A stretch of DNA of 64,000 nt, from NCBI GenBank assembly GCA_947455195.1, contig CANGMI010000006.1:310001-374000 (forward strand), given 5' to 3'. A program made the translations under genes and the position numbers. The DNA is from Pseudomonadota bacterium. GTDB lineage: Bacteria > Pseudomonadota > Gammaproteobacteria > Burkholderiales > SG8-39. Under the pieces are notes generated by a model, which was given only the letters and a program-made list of their open reading frames with translations, ran no database searches and had not been told where the DNA came from. Shown piece by piece: positions 54,787 through 63,871 of this stretch (positions are counted from its first letter, which is position 1; each line of letters begins with the position of its first letter).

Positions 54787-56226
54787 TCAGGCCACGCTGC
54801 GTGCATCGAGCAGCGGCCCGATGCCGGCACGCGCGACCCTGATCGGGCGCTGCAGCACGAACGAACCGATGGGAGGCGCCGCAATGCGCGGCAAGCGCAC
54901 CTGGAACACGGCTTCACTCGAACCGGCTCGGACATAAGCCTCACCCGGGGGCAGCGCCATGAAGGCCTCGGGGCGCACCCGATAGTCGTAGGCTTCGCGC
55001 GTCGAGTGTGACTCACCCTCGGAGAACGAGGTGGCATGAAAGAGTTCAAACGCCAGATTGCGATTGCCGCCGCCGCGCGTGCGGGTCTGGGTGTGGCTCG
55101 CAAAGCGGCGACGGCTCTGGCCAAAGAGCCGTGCCGCGGTTTCGGCTGTCGCGAGGTCGGCAACACCCATGACGAGCGTGATCTCGACATTGCCCAGCAC
55201 CTGCTCGGTGACATCGGTGCCCCGGGCGCGCAGGCCTGCCAGCGTCTGGAACATCGGTATCAGCGCCACCCGGGCGCCGCGGGCCATCTCGAACATGGGC
55301 ACCACGACCGGAGAGGCATAACTGGCGAACTCATCCATCAGAACCAGAAAGGGCTCGGTTGGCCGCTCGGCCGGTGCACGTCGATAGCGTTCAGCCACGG
55401 CACTGCGCAGGTCACCGATGAGGAGTCGCGCAAAGAGGTTGGCGACCTCACTGCGTTCGAGCGCAGGCAGCATCACATGCACGATCTGTCGCTCGTCGAT
55501 GGCTTCGAGCAGATCGACCTCGGGTGCATAGCTCGACGTGATCTGCCCGACCTCGCCCGTGCCCAGCGCAAAGAGCCGGGCCACGACACCACCGGTCTGC
55601 TGTCGCAAGGCATCACCATCGATCGAACCGGTGCCACCCTTCGCACGCCAGGGCGCAAGCCAGGTGGCGAGCGCTGCACCACCGGGGGTACCCGCGCTTC
55701 GACGCGCGAGGGCATCGAGCGCCGCCGGCTGTGACAACAGACGATGCAGATCGCGCGCACACCATGCAAGGTCGAGGGCGCGCAGGGCACCCACCACCGC
55801 CACGAGCGCGAGGTAACCCTGCGCCCGGAAGTGCTCGGCGCTCGGGCTTGCATTGACCTCGATGGTGTCGGTAAACCGGGCGGCCACCGCCGCCTCGTCA
55901 CCGCGCAGCAAGGGATTGCAGGTGTGACTTTGCGTCGCGTCATCCAGATTCACGCAGCGCACCGCGTCGCTGCGGCCGAATGCCGCAGCCAGGTGCCACA
56001 GTCGATCGCGAAAGGTACGATCGGCCTTGGCATCGATCACGAGCGCACCGCCACCGAGGGCCAATTGCTGCGCGAGTCGCCACAACAGGTATTCGCTCTT
56101 GCCCGAACCCGACTTGCCGATCACGGCCTCATGACGCAGCAGGCCCGCTTCGTTCACGTAGAAACCGCGCGCAGCAGAAACGCGCCCCTGCGCGGCTGCA
56201 ACAAGACCACCCATGTTGCGCAACAT
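54787..56226 (-). CDS. Type IV coupling ATPase (TraD/VirD4-like) without membrane domain
   Basis: A 479-residue hexameric-ATPase-type coupling protein. Walker A GKSGSGKS is at 37-44 and Walker B FLVLMDEFAS at 293-301, with the downstream QSRRRFAS and LPPGEAYVRAG segments of TraD/TraG-type proteins. Coupling proteins normally start with two membrane helices and a long pore domain; here the ATPase begins within 30 residues of the N-terminus (FYVNEAGLLRHEAVIGKSGS). The separate two-helix membrane protein encoded 12 bases upstream could supply the missing part. I chose the ATG at 56226 over a TTG two codons earlier. It would recruit DNA or proteins to the secretion channel. Confidence 0.82.
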   Translation of the reverse strand: MLRNMGGLVAAAQGRVSAARGFYVNEAGLLRHEAVIGKSGSGKSEYLLWRLAQQLALGGGALVIDAKADRTFRDRLWHLAAAFGRSDAVRCVNLDDATQSHTCNPLLRGDEAAVAARFTDTIEVNASPSAEHFRAQGYLALVAVVGALRALDLAWCARDLHRLLSQPAALDALARRSAGTPGGAALATWLAPWRAKGGTGSIDGDALRQQTGGVVARLFALGTGEVGQITSSYAPEVDLLEAIDERQIVHVMLPALERSEVANLFARLLIGDLRSAVAERYRRAPAERPTEPFLVLMDEFASYASPVVVPMFEMARGARVALIPMFQTLAGLRARGTDVTEQVLGNVEITLVMGVADLATAETAARLFGQSRRRFASHTQTRTRGGGNRNLAFELFHATSFSEGESHSTREAYDYRVRPEAFMALPPGEAYVRAGSSEAVFQVRLPRIAAPPIGSFVLQRPIRVARAGIGPLLDARSVA

Positions 56227-56237
56227 GGCCAAGAGGC

Positions 56238-56639
56238 TCAGCGAATGCTGCGCAGCACGACACCCAGCAGGCGAACGCTCGAAGCGTCGTCGACATGCCG
56301 GCCATCACTGACGGAGCAGGTGCCGGAACGCATCCAGCCGCGGTGCAGGTGGCCGTTCGACAGGCGGCAGGCGCCGAGGGCGCGCGCCTCGATGACCATG
56401 CGGTGAAGGCGCGCGATGAACCGCGGCACGGGCAGGGTCCAGATCAGGCCGCACACAAAGGCGGCACAGCCCCGGAGAACCGACCCGGCATCGCTCGCTG
56501 CCACCAGCAGACACACGCCGGTGAGCGCAACACGAACGAGGGCCGTCGTGGCCGGGTAGGCCTTGACAGGGCCGGGCATCGGGGCAGGACGGGGATCGCG
56601 ATGACACATGCCGGAACGGCGGGTGTGAGGTTGACTCAT
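56238..56639 (-). CDS. Small two-helix membrane protein, possible split T4CP anchor
   Basis: A 133-residue protein encoded 12 bases before the coupling ATPase. After a basic N-terminus it has two hydrophobic segments, about residues 33-48 (ALVRVALTGVCLLVAA) and 54-70 (LRGCAAFVCGLIWTLP), then a basic, Arg-rich cytoplasmic part. That matches the layout of the N-terminal anchor of TraD/VirD4 proteins, which the neighbouring ATPase lacks. No sequence family is recognised. The ATG at 56639 is preferred; the longer frame to 57398 overlaps the TraG-like gene. Confidence 0.65.
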   Translation of the reverse strand: MSQPHTRRSGMCHRDPRPAPMPGPVKAYPATTALVRVALTGVCLLVAASDAGSVLRGCAAFVCGLIWTLPVPRFIARLHRMVIEARALGACRLSNGHLHRGWMRSGTCSVSDGRHVDDASSVRLLGVVLRSIR

Positions 56640-56707
56640 GGCGGGTCTCGTGAGCAGGTGAATCAGGGACGCATCACACGCGCGGACAGGCAGCGCATGG
56701 CGGTGAA

Positions 56708-58558
56708 TCAGGGCGAGCCCGAAGGAGGCAGATTCGCCTGTGACCCGCCGGCGCCCGCTCGCGCGATGCGAGGCGCTGACCTCGGGCGTCGATTGACGGG
56801 CAAGGGACCCGAGCCACCGCGGGGCGCACGCGGTGCCGCGCGCGCCGGCGATGCCGAACGAGGCCCCAGGCGGCGCACCTGATTGGCCACAAAGTTGCGA
56901 GCGGGCGCCACCAGTCGGTCGAGCCCCATCCTGGGCATGCTGCGCGCGAGACCACCAAAGGCGAGCTTCCAGGCAAGGAAAGGCAAGGAGGCATAGCCGG
57001 CGGCAAACACGAAGCGCATCACCGCTTGCGACGAGAGTGCCCCAGTCGCCGACTCGCTCAACGGCAAGGCGGCGAGCGCATCGGTGGCAATGGTCTCGAG
57101 CGGATACCACACGATGAAGAGAATCGACCACAGATGGGCCCACGCCATCGGACCGACCATCCAGGCGAGGGCATCGCGTGTACGACCCGGTATCAGCAGC
57201 AGACAGATGCCGGCAATCGACACGATGACCGCGAGGCCCCGCGACACGGCCAGCGCGTAGGGCGTGAGTGCCGCGATGAGTTGTGCAAAGAGCTTCACGA
57301 AGAGCGACACCACCATGCCGATCGACGCAGCGGGCAGCGCCAGAGGCCCGGTACCGGGCTCGCGCGCGGTCAGCCACTGCGTTGCACGCTCGAACCACCC
57401 GGACCGGGTATCGGCGAGTCGTTCACCGAGGTGCTGCGACATCGCGTCACTGGCACTTGCGAACACGCTGCCGCAACGCGTGTTGCCACGCTCGATGCAA
57501 TGCGCACCGAGGAGACGCCGATACGTCGCGTCGGTCCCGAGCTGCGCGGCGGCGGCAAGCACGGTGCTGCTCGCCACCGCGCGATACGCATCGGCCCAGC
57601 CGGCAAACCGGGTGGCATCGAGATCGCTTCGACCCGCCTGGAAGAGTTGCGTCAACAGCTCATCGCCCCGCGTGCGCTGCGCGGCCGCCCGCGGATCGCT
57701 GCCACCGGCAGCCACGGGGCTCGACTGCACTGCCCGACGGGTCACGGCCGACACCGGACTGAAGACAAGGCCACTCGCTGCGGTGGCCGTATCCAGGCAG
57801 TCGGCACCGGCCCGGTTCCATGCCGTGCCACCAAGGCGTGCTGCGATATCGGCGAGTGCAGCGCGGTTGCGACACAGGATCTCGGCGGCACTCGGCTGCG
57901 CCTGCGCGAGAAGATCGAGCACCCGCTGTGCACGGGTGGCCTCGGTACCCGACCAGATGGCCTGCGCCAGGGCCGGGGCAAGCAGGCGATCACGCAAGCC
58001 CTCGGCATCGATGGCAGCAGCAAACGAGCGATCGGCCATCAGCAGTGCCGCTGCCATCGCGCGCCAGGAAGCCGCATTGACCGCCACCTGATCGTCCTGC
58101 CAGGTGGCCTGATCGGCAGTGGCATCCCGCAAGGCATCGGCGAGCATCGGCAACAGCTCACGCTCGCGGCCCACGAGCATCTGGCGCACCGAAACTTCGA
58201 GCGCACTGCCGATACGATCGACCACCCAGGTGGGCAGTGGCGCCGCGCCACGCGCCGGATCGAGCGCGGTATAGCCCCCGACGGGTGCACCGCCCAGGGT
58301 GGCAAGCTCGACCCGCGCCGGCAGGTAGAGGAGCAGTGCAGCCAGTGCCATGGCGCCCAGGTGGCGCAGGAGCGCATGAGGGTCACCCTCGGTGAACGGA
58401 CGCACCAGCGCCCAGAAGCCCGAGACGCAGGCGAGCACCGGAAACACCCACCCCGCGGGACCGGTGGTCAAGCCATCGAGCAGCACCTTTGCACTCGACC
58501 AGCCGAAGCCCGCAAGCACGGCGAGGAGCGGCATCTCGGGTGATGTGGCAGGCGACAT
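56708..58558 (-). CDS. TraG-N/ICE-type polytopic membrane protein
   Basis: A 616-residue inner-membrane protein. N-terminal hydrophobic segments (about 8-75), a large soluble periplasmic part (about 80-420, with Cys at several sites) and a C-terminal block of membrane segments (about 430-560) match the TraG-N-terminal family of F and ICE conjugation systems, needed for mating-pair stabilisation and pilus assembly. The last 50 residues are basic and Pro/Ala-rich. It lies directly after the TraH/PFL_4711-like gene, the usual neighbour. The start at 58558 is preferred over a frame to 58672 that would overlap the upstream gene. Confidence 0.72.
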   Translation of the reverse strand: MSPATSPEMPLLAVLAGFGWSSAKVLLDGLTTGPAGWVFPVLACVSGFWALVRPFTEGDPHALLRHLGAMALAALLLYLPARVELATLGGAPVGGYTALDPARGAAPLPTWVVDRIGSALEVSVRQMLVGRERELLPMLADALRDATADQATWQDDQVAVNAASWRAMAAALLMADRSFAAAIDAEGLRDRLLAPALAQAIWSGTEATRAQRVLDLLAQAQPSAAEILCRNRAALADIAARLGGTAWNRAGADCLDTATAASGLVFSPVSAVTRRAVQSSPVAAGGSDPRAAAQRTRGDELLTQLFQAGRSDLDATRFAGWADAYRAVASSTVLAAAAQLGTDATYRRLLGAHCIERGNTRCGSVFASASDAMSQHLGERLADTRSGWFERATQWLTAREPGTGPLALPAASIGMVVSLFVKLFAQLIAALTPYALAVSRGLAVIVSIAGICLLLIPGRTRDALAWMVGPMAWAHLWSILFIVWYPLETIATDALAALPLSESATGALSSQAVMRFVFAAGYASLPFLAWKLAFGGLARSMPRMGLDRLVAPARNFVANQVRRLGPRSASPARAAPRAPRGGSGPLPVNRRPRSAPRIARAGAGGSQANLPPSGSP

Positions 58559-58580
58559 GGCGATGGTCCGCTGGGCCGTG

Positions 58581-59864
58581 TCAGCGCGCGATGAGACCGC
58601 GCAGCGCACTGTAGAGCGCAGAGGCCGGCGCGCGGACGCGAGCCGGTTCAGCGTTCGCGCGCGGTACCGCACGGGCCCACTCGCTCGCCATCACCTGGGT
58701 ACGCACGGTGGCCGCCTTCGCCTGCTGCCAGGCCTGGAGCGCGTCGGCTTCACGCTGGAGAAGACCGATCTGCTCCTCGAGCTCGCGCCGACGCTCGAGG
58801 AGGTCTCGCCCACTCACGGCGCTGCCGGCGCCGCTACGAGCCGCGAGCTGACGCACCTGGGTCATCAGTTCGAGCAAGGCACCGCGGGTCTGCAAGAGCG
58901 CCACCTGCGCTGCGAGTGCATCGCGATAGACCTTGCGCGCACCCGGGGTGAGTTGCCGCGCTGCGAGGATCGCATCGGCCTGCAGCACGTCGCTGGCTGC
59001 CAAGGGCACGCAGGCATCGGCTGGCCCCACGGCATCGGTCACCATCACATCGTCGGCACACACCGCAATAGCCAGCGGTGACTCACCCGCAAGGATACGA
59101 TCGAGCGCAAAGCCCACCCGCGACTCGACCCGTCGGTTCAACTGATCGAGACGCACCTGGGGCGGTGCGACCTCGAGTCCGCCGGGCCCGATGCGGGTAT
59201 CAGGGAGAAGCCCGAGCAGCACCCGCACCAGCGGCGTGATCTCAAGTGTCGAATGATCGCGCAGGAACTCGATGGCGCTCTTGGCTGCCGGCAAGGGTGC
59301 GGTCACTGCACCCATCGTGGCCTCGTTGGCACAGGTCTGATACGCACTGGTCGGTGACGCCCCACCGGCCACCTGGGCCTCGTAGCATTGGTCCTGGGCG
59401 CTGGCCATGCGCCGCGCACCGGCCTCGAGCCCCTGCTGCCGCGCCTGCAGCGCATTGCAGGCGGTCTGGAAGCTCCCGAAACGCGCCGAATAGTTCTGGT
59501 TGAGCGTATCAAGCACGGAAGCGAGTGTCGGGTTCGAGTAGGCCAGCATGATCAGATAGTCGGCCGCGGCCGCCTGAGCGCCGCTGAGAAGCTGGCTTCG
59601 CATCTGATGCAGGAGGTCTTCGACGTTGTAGGTGCGCAGGTACCCGGTGTAATCGAGCCCGGAGCAGCCCAGCGTCGCACGGCCGCTGAAGCCGAATTGC
59701 GGCCCGGGGGCTTGAACAGCGGACGTCCAGCCGGGTGCGACACCGAGCGATGTACCGAAGCGCATCTCGGTCACCGATGCGCCGGGCGCGAACACCGGCT
59801 CGGCCGCGTGTCCGTTGGGGGCAAGGGCAAGCAGGACCAGAGAGGCGATCATTCGAAGGGTCAT
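58581..59864 (-). CDS. Periplasmic conjugation protein, TraH/PFL_4711-like
   Basis: A 427-residue protein with a Sec signal peptide (MTLRMIASLVLLALAPNGHA, cleavage near HAAEP). The mature part has paired cysteines (LGCSGLDY, QTACNALQAR, DQCYEA, YQTCANEA) and a helical C-terminal half with ELEEQIGLLQREADAL. Its position between the ATPase genes and the TraG-like gene and the GCSG-plus-Cys layout match TraH of F-type systems and the ICE proteins of the PFL_4711 group. The ATG overlaps the preceding gene by four bases. Assignment rests on layout, not on a search. Confidence 0.65.
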   Translation of the reverse strand: MTLRMIASLVLLALAPNGHAAEPVFAPGASVTEMRFGTSLGVAPGWTSAVQAPGPQFGFSGRATLGCSGLDYTGYLRTYNVEDLLHQMRSQLLSGAQAAAADYLIMLAYSNPTLASVLDTLNQNYSARFGSFQTACNALQARQQGLEAGARRMASAQDQCYEAQVAGGASPTSAYQTCANEATMGAVTAPLPAAKSAIEFLRDHSTLEITPLVRVLLGLLPDTRIGPGGLEVAPPQVRLDQLNRRVESRVGFALDRILAGESPLAIAVCADDVMVTDAVGPADACVPLAASDVLQADAILAARQLTPGARKVYRDALAAQVALLQTRGALLELMTQVRQLAARSGAGSAVSGRDLLERRRELEEQIGLLQREADALQAWQQAKAATVRTQVMASEWARAVPRANAEPARVRAPASALYSALRGLIAR

Positions 59865-60445
59865 GGCGTCGCCCCGGAGCCGCCCATACCCGTCGGAACA
59901 GCACGCGGATCGGCGGTCTCGGCCGATACACCGGGCAGACCCTGCCACTGACGCAAGCGGGTGAGTCGTGCGGCCACCTGCGCGGCGCGCGCTTCCTGGC
60001 GGACCTGCTCGGCAAGCAACGCCGCGACATTCGCATCCGAGGGGTCGAGCAGCGCACGCACCGCGGCGCGCGGCGGCTTGCCGTAGCCCGCCAGGTACGC
60101 ATCGATGGCCGCCTCGATCGAGGATTCGGCGCTGTCGGCAGACCCGGTCGCGGACGCAGGCGCCGCTGCAGCCGATGCCGCGCGACGCACCGGTGCGGTG
60201 ATGTCCGTGCGGGCCGCCTCGTCGAGGGCAGCGCATCCGCGCCGGGCACCCGGCACCAGCATGCTCGAACACGCCTCGGCATCACTGCCCGGTGTCAGCA
60301 TGTCGAGTGCCACGGCCTGCGGGACCCGGACGGTTGCCAGGATCATGGCGGCACCCAGCGCGATGGCGCTCGACACGGCGGCATGCAGCCGGGCTGCACC
60401 CACGGCGCGCAGTGCTGGCACACGCCCTGCCGACGGTTCACTCAT
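59861..60445 (-). CDS. Anchored periplasmic protein of the secretion cluster, unassigned
   Basis: A 194-residue protein with an N-terminal hydrophobic signal or anchor (about 21-45, AVSSAIALGAAMILATV). A low-complexity Ala/Ser linker is followed by a helical C-terminal part with YGKPPRAAVRALLDPSDANVAALLAEQ, a pattern I associate loosely with F-type TrbC or ICE proteins but cannot place. It overlaps both neighbours by four to eight bases. Start at 60445 or two codons upstream. Real gene, unknown role. Confidence 0.65.
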   Translation of the reverse strand: MSEPSAGRVPALRAVGAARLHAAVSSAIALGAAMILATVRVPQAVALDMLTPGSDAEACSSMLVPGARRGCAALDEAARTDITAPVRRAASAAAAPASATGSADSAESSIEAAIDAYLAGYGKPPRAAVRALLDPSDANVAALLAEQVRQEARAAQVAARLTRLRQWQGLPGVSAETADPRAVPTGMGGSGATP

Positions 60446-60923
60446 CGCCATCAGGGCTGCGAGAAGCGGCCACCCGAACAGCCGTGCCACGCGGCGAGAG
60501 CAGCAGCACCGCATCGGGTTCGACGTCGATGAGTTCCCAGCCATTGGCAAACCGATGCCCGGCTGCCGCCCACACGCGATCGACGCCAGGTGCACTCAGT
60601 TGAACCTGCGCCACAAGCCCCCTCAGGCGTACCGCACCCATCGTGAATGGGGTATCGGCCGCGCTGAGTTCGGCGCGAATCTGCAGACCCGCGAGCGGAT
60701 CGGCGAGCCCGGGTGGCGATTGATGCTCGAGTGGCTGTGCCATGACCGACGTCGTACCTGTGATGAGGCTGGCCACAAGCATCACCACTCGCATTGCCAC
60801 CGGCATGCGCTCGCACACCGTGGCGAGCGTGATCACGGGCACAGGGGCCAAGCGCCCCGCATGCCCCCCACGCTGCCACCCCCCGGCGCGTGATGTCGAG
60901 CGCAACGGGCGCATCGGCCTCAT
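60438..60923 (-). CDS. PilP/GspC-like small periplasmic protein
   Basis: The C-terminal 90 residues carry the pattern seen in PilP, GspC and MshK proteins: LADPLAGLQI..., a strand, then AGHRFANGWELIDVEPDAVLLLSPRGTAVRV. Such proteins link inner-membrane complexes to a secretin-like channel in type II secretion or type IV pili; here it sits within a type IV secretion operon. The ATG at 60923 overlaps the TraC-like stop (ATGA); an alternative start at 60806 places a signal peptide (MRVVMLVASLITGTTSVMA) at the true N-terminus and is equally possible. No other pilus genes are in the window. Confidence 0.6.
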   Translation of the reverse strand: MRPMRPLRSTSRAGGWQRGGHAGRLAPVPVITLATVCERMPVAMRVVMLVASLITGTTSVMAQPLEHQSPPGLADPLAGLQIRAELSAADTPFTMGAVRLRGLVAQVQLSAPGVDRVWAAAGHRFANGWELIDVEPDAVLLLSPRGTAVRVAASRSPDGDE

Positions 60924-63442
60924 CCTGCGTTTGCCGCGCGAGCGCGGCCGCCAGGATGGCGTGCGGCAAAGAGCCGCACCGCCTGCTCCAGATCACCACC
61001 ACACGCCTCGCAGAGGGCGGCAAGCCGCGCGCTGTCGGTCGCGTCGGTGGTGGCAATGGCATAACGCAGCGGACCGGGCAAGACGCGCCCCACGGTTGAG
61101 GGGTGACCTTGCATCTTCACGAAGAACTCGCCATAGCGCCCCTTGCGCAATTCAAGCGACGCAATGAGTGCGCGTTCCTTGCGACTCAATTCGAGGTAGC
61201 GCGGCAGTTCGACCAGCGATGACTGCTCCTGGGGCAGCACGAACTTGGTGGCGGTGTTGGCCAGCACGGCGCGGCCCAGCGGCGTATCGAAATCACTGAG
61301 CAGTTGCGACACGGCGAAGGCCATGCCGTTGAACGCGCGGTAGGCACGAAAGGCCTTCTCGATGAGCTCGGCCGATGCACGATCGCGCATCAGTGCCCAA
61401 CCTTCATCGAGCCCCAGCACCTTCTGTCGGCCGAGCAGTCGCGGGTCGACCATCATGGCGTTCACGTGGCCGAACAGACAGAGCGAAACTGCCCCGGCAC
61501 ACGGGTAGTTGACGATGTTGGCAAGGTTGAAGAAGACAAGACGCGAGGTCACGTCGAGGGTCTTGGGGCGATTGAAGAGGCGCGAATACGGGCCGCGCGC
61601 GTAGGGCTGAAGGCGCGCTGCCAGCGACCGCCCGAGGGGTGTGCGCTCGAGCCGCTCGAGCAGATGATCGAGCAGTGTCTCCCGCATCGGGCACCCACGT
61701 CGGGCATCCCAGTTCAGGCGCGACGCGTCGAGTGCACACTGCGAGAGCAGACCCTCGGCATCCTTGTCGATCGCGAAGCGCTCGTTGCCATCGCTCAGCA
61801 TCAGCCCGAGCACCGCCACCCACATCGCAACGTTGTCATGCGTGGGTTCGCCGCCAAACGGGTTGATCGAATGATCGCCATCGAGGGTGAGTTCGATCGA
61901 CTGCCCGAGCAGCCGGGCAAGCCGGTCGTAGTCGGGCTTGATCGACAGAAGACAGGTCCAGACGTCGGGCAGACGATGCAATTGCAGCAGGTAGTCATGC
62001 ACCCAGAACGACTTCCCCGAGCCCGAGCCACCGACCACCAGAAAGTGCGGATTGCGATCGCAGACCCGCGGATCAAGGTGCAAGGCGGTACCCCAGCGAC
62101 TGGGGTAGAACGCAAGCGAGCGCTGCGGGTCGGTACCCTGCCAGCACCCGGCCAGCGGAACAAGGGCAGCCGCATCGGCCGACATCAGTCGCCGGGTACG
62201 ACACTGCACCCGCTCGGTCTGCGCCGAGCGTCCCCCGGGCAAGGCCGAGAAGAGGAGCGAACTGCCGATGCGATGCTCGATCTCGGCTGGGAGATAACGA
62301 TCGAGCACGCTCAGCACCCGATGCGCGCGATCGGCCAGATCTTCAGCGCTGCTGCCATGCACCCACACGACCAGGCGCACGCCCCCGAAGCTCTCGCCAG
62401 CAAACATGCGACGCTGAGCTTCGGTGAACGACTCGTCCTTTTCCTCGACCTCGACTTCATTGAAGGGCAAGTTGCTCTTGCGATTGATATGCTGCTGCGC
62501 CTTGAGCGCAAAGAGCGTCTTCACGCGCGAGGCGGCCTGATACGACACGCACACGGTGACCCCATGCTCGTGATCGGTGACAGGCGCGAGCATGCCGGGG
62601 CCTACGGTGCCCTGCCAGGTCATCGCCACCGCGGCATGCCAGCAACGCACGCCGCGGACCTCGGACACGAAGTGGCCAGGCGCCAGTTCACTCACCTCGC
62701 CCATCTGGGCGATGGCCTCACCTGGACCTTCGAGGCCGTGGGCGGGCAGCGTCACCGGGTAGCCTGCGCGCGGTTGCGGAAAGAGAAGATCACCCACCCA
62801 GGCGAGGTAGGCGTCGGCATCGAGCGCCTCGAGCGTGAGGCCCGCCTCGGCGCCGGTCTGTTCGATCTGGCGCACCTGCTGACGAAACTGCGCACCCAGG
62901 GTCTGCAAGTCGGCAGCGAGCAGCCGATCGAGTCGGGCATGGCCAAACGCGGCCAGCGAGGCGAGGCCACTGCCCCCCAGCAGCCGGCTGGGCGCGCTCT
63001 TGTAGAAGAGACGAATGCGTTGCGCGCGCGGCCAGAAGTTGAGCGCAGGGTCATCGGGCAGAAAGCCTGCCTGCGCGGCCGCCTGCCAGCCGGCGAGGCT
63101 CTGATCGGCAAGCTCCTGCACCAGGCCCGTGGCCGCGATCGGCCGCGCCCGTGCATGAGCCTCGGCGCAGGCGTGAGCGTCGATGGATCGACTGACGAAG
63201 AATTCGAGGGAGCAGCCGTCGGGCAATGCGCGCAGGAGCCTGTCGCACGCTGCCTCGGCAAGCACTTCGCCGTCATCGATCGACTCGAGCGTGGGTACCG
63301 CCACCTCCCAGGCAAAGCCCAGCGCCGAGTCGGCCAGAAGGTGCACATGTGCGAGTCCGCCGAATTCGCCAATCGCGATGGAGGGCACCAGATCGGCGAG
63401 GCGCAAGGCAGACTCGGGCCGATGGAGCGGCGCGCGTGCCAT
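60920..63442 (-). CDS. traC: TraC/VirB4-class secretion ATPase
   Basis: An 840-residue ATPase that powers pilus and channel assembly in type IV secretion. The N-terminal half matches TraC/VirB4 N-domain layout (about 1-420); the C-terminal half has Walker A GGSGSGKS (471-478) and Walker B VLGLDEGWALM (about residue 690), followed by AFAVSQLL. LSRKERALIASLELRKGRYGEFFVKM near the end is typical of the TraC/TIGR03744 group. The ATG at 63442 shares bases with the traV-like stop (TGATG). It has no membrane helices. Confidence 0.85.
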   Translation of the reverse strand: MARAPLHRPESALRLADLVPSIAIGEFGGLAHVHLLADSALGFAWEVAVPTLESIDDGEVLAEAACDRLLRALPDGCSLEFFVSRSIDAHACAEAHARARPIAATGLVQELADQSLAGWQAAAQAGFLPDDPALNFWPRAQRIRLFYKSAPSRLLGGSGLASLAAFGHARLDRLLAADLQTLGAQFRQQVRQIEQTGAEAGLTLEALDADAYLAWVGDLLFPQPRAGYPVTLPAHGLEGPGEAIAQMGEVSELAPGHFVSEVRGVRCWHAAVAMTWQGTVGPGMLAPVTDHEHGVTVCVSYQAASRVKTLFALKAQQHINRKSNLPFNEVEVEEKDESFTEAQRRMFAGESFGGVRLVVWVHGSSAEDLADRAHRVLSVLDRYLPAEIEHRIGSSLLFSALPGGRSAQTERVQCRTRRLMSADAAALVPLAGCWQGTDPQRSLAFYPSRWGTALHLDPRVCDRNPHFLVVGGSGSGKSFWVHDYLLQLHRLPDVWTCLLSIKPDYDRLARLLGQSIELTLDGDHSINPFGGEPTHDNVAMWVAVLGLMLSDGNERFAIDKDAEGLLSQCALDASRLNWDARRGCPMRETLLDHLLERLERTPLGRSLAARLQPYARGPYSRLFNRPKTLDVTSRLVFFNLANIVNYPCAGAVSLCLFGHVNAMMVDPRLLGRQKVLGLDEGWALMRDRASAELIEKAFRAYRAFNGMAFAVSQLLSDFDTPLGRAVLANTATKFVLPQEQSSLVELPRYLELSRKERALIASLELRKGRYGEFFVKMQGHPSTVGRVLPGPLRYAIATTDATDSARLAALCEACGGDLEQAVRLFAARHPGGRARAANAG

Positions 63443-63861
63443 CACGGGCGCACCTTCGAGCGTGGCCCGCCCTCGGCACCGGGCAGGCGCACGCCGGGGG
63501 CGTCCTGCGCCATGGTGGGCCCATCGGGTGCCTCGAGACTGCCATCGGGCAAGACCCAGCGTGCCGGTCGCACCTGCAAGGCAACCCAGGTACCGAAGTG
63601 ACGGTTGCCCTCGGCATCGGTCCAGGGCTTGATGTAGGCCATGCGGATGTCGGGGGCGCTGAGTACCGGCACCGGTGCGGGCGATGCATCGGTACTGCGG
63701 CTCACGCGAGCATCGACCGTGCCCTCTTCGGCAGCCTGTGGTGCACCTGCCGCGCCACGCCAGGCATCGGCCACGGTCATCACCGGCACCTTGATCTGCA
63801 CGGCGGGCGTTGCGCAGGCCGAAAGCCCGAGCAGCGCGACGATCGAAGACAGTGTTCGCAT
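63442..63861 (-). CDS. TraV-like outer-membrane lipoprotein
   Basis: A 139-residue lipoprotein. The signal peptide ends in the lipobox LSAC. The segment IRMAYIKPWTDAEGNRHFGTWVALQVRPARW matches the RIWIAPWxDxDGDLH...V...RW pattern of TraV-type and related ICE lipoproteins (TIGR03751 group), which form the outer-membrane ring with TraB and TraK. It lies between a TraB-like end and the TraC ATPase, the usual order. No further cysteine is present, unlike F TraV. Confidence 0.7.
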   Translation of the reverse strand: MRTLSSIVALLGLSACATPAVQIKVPVMTVADAWRGAAGAPQAAEEGTVDARVSRSTDASPAPVPVLSAPDIRMAYIKPWTDAEGNRHFGTWVALQVRPARWVLPDGSLEAPDGPTMAQDAPGVRLPGAEGGPRSKVRP

Positions 63862-63871
63862 CGATGCTCCC

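Noticed and set aside
61304-63601. 765-residue plus-strand frame opposite the TraC-like gene
   Set aside because: Shadow frame; the minus strand shows Walker A and B motifs and proper operon overlaps.
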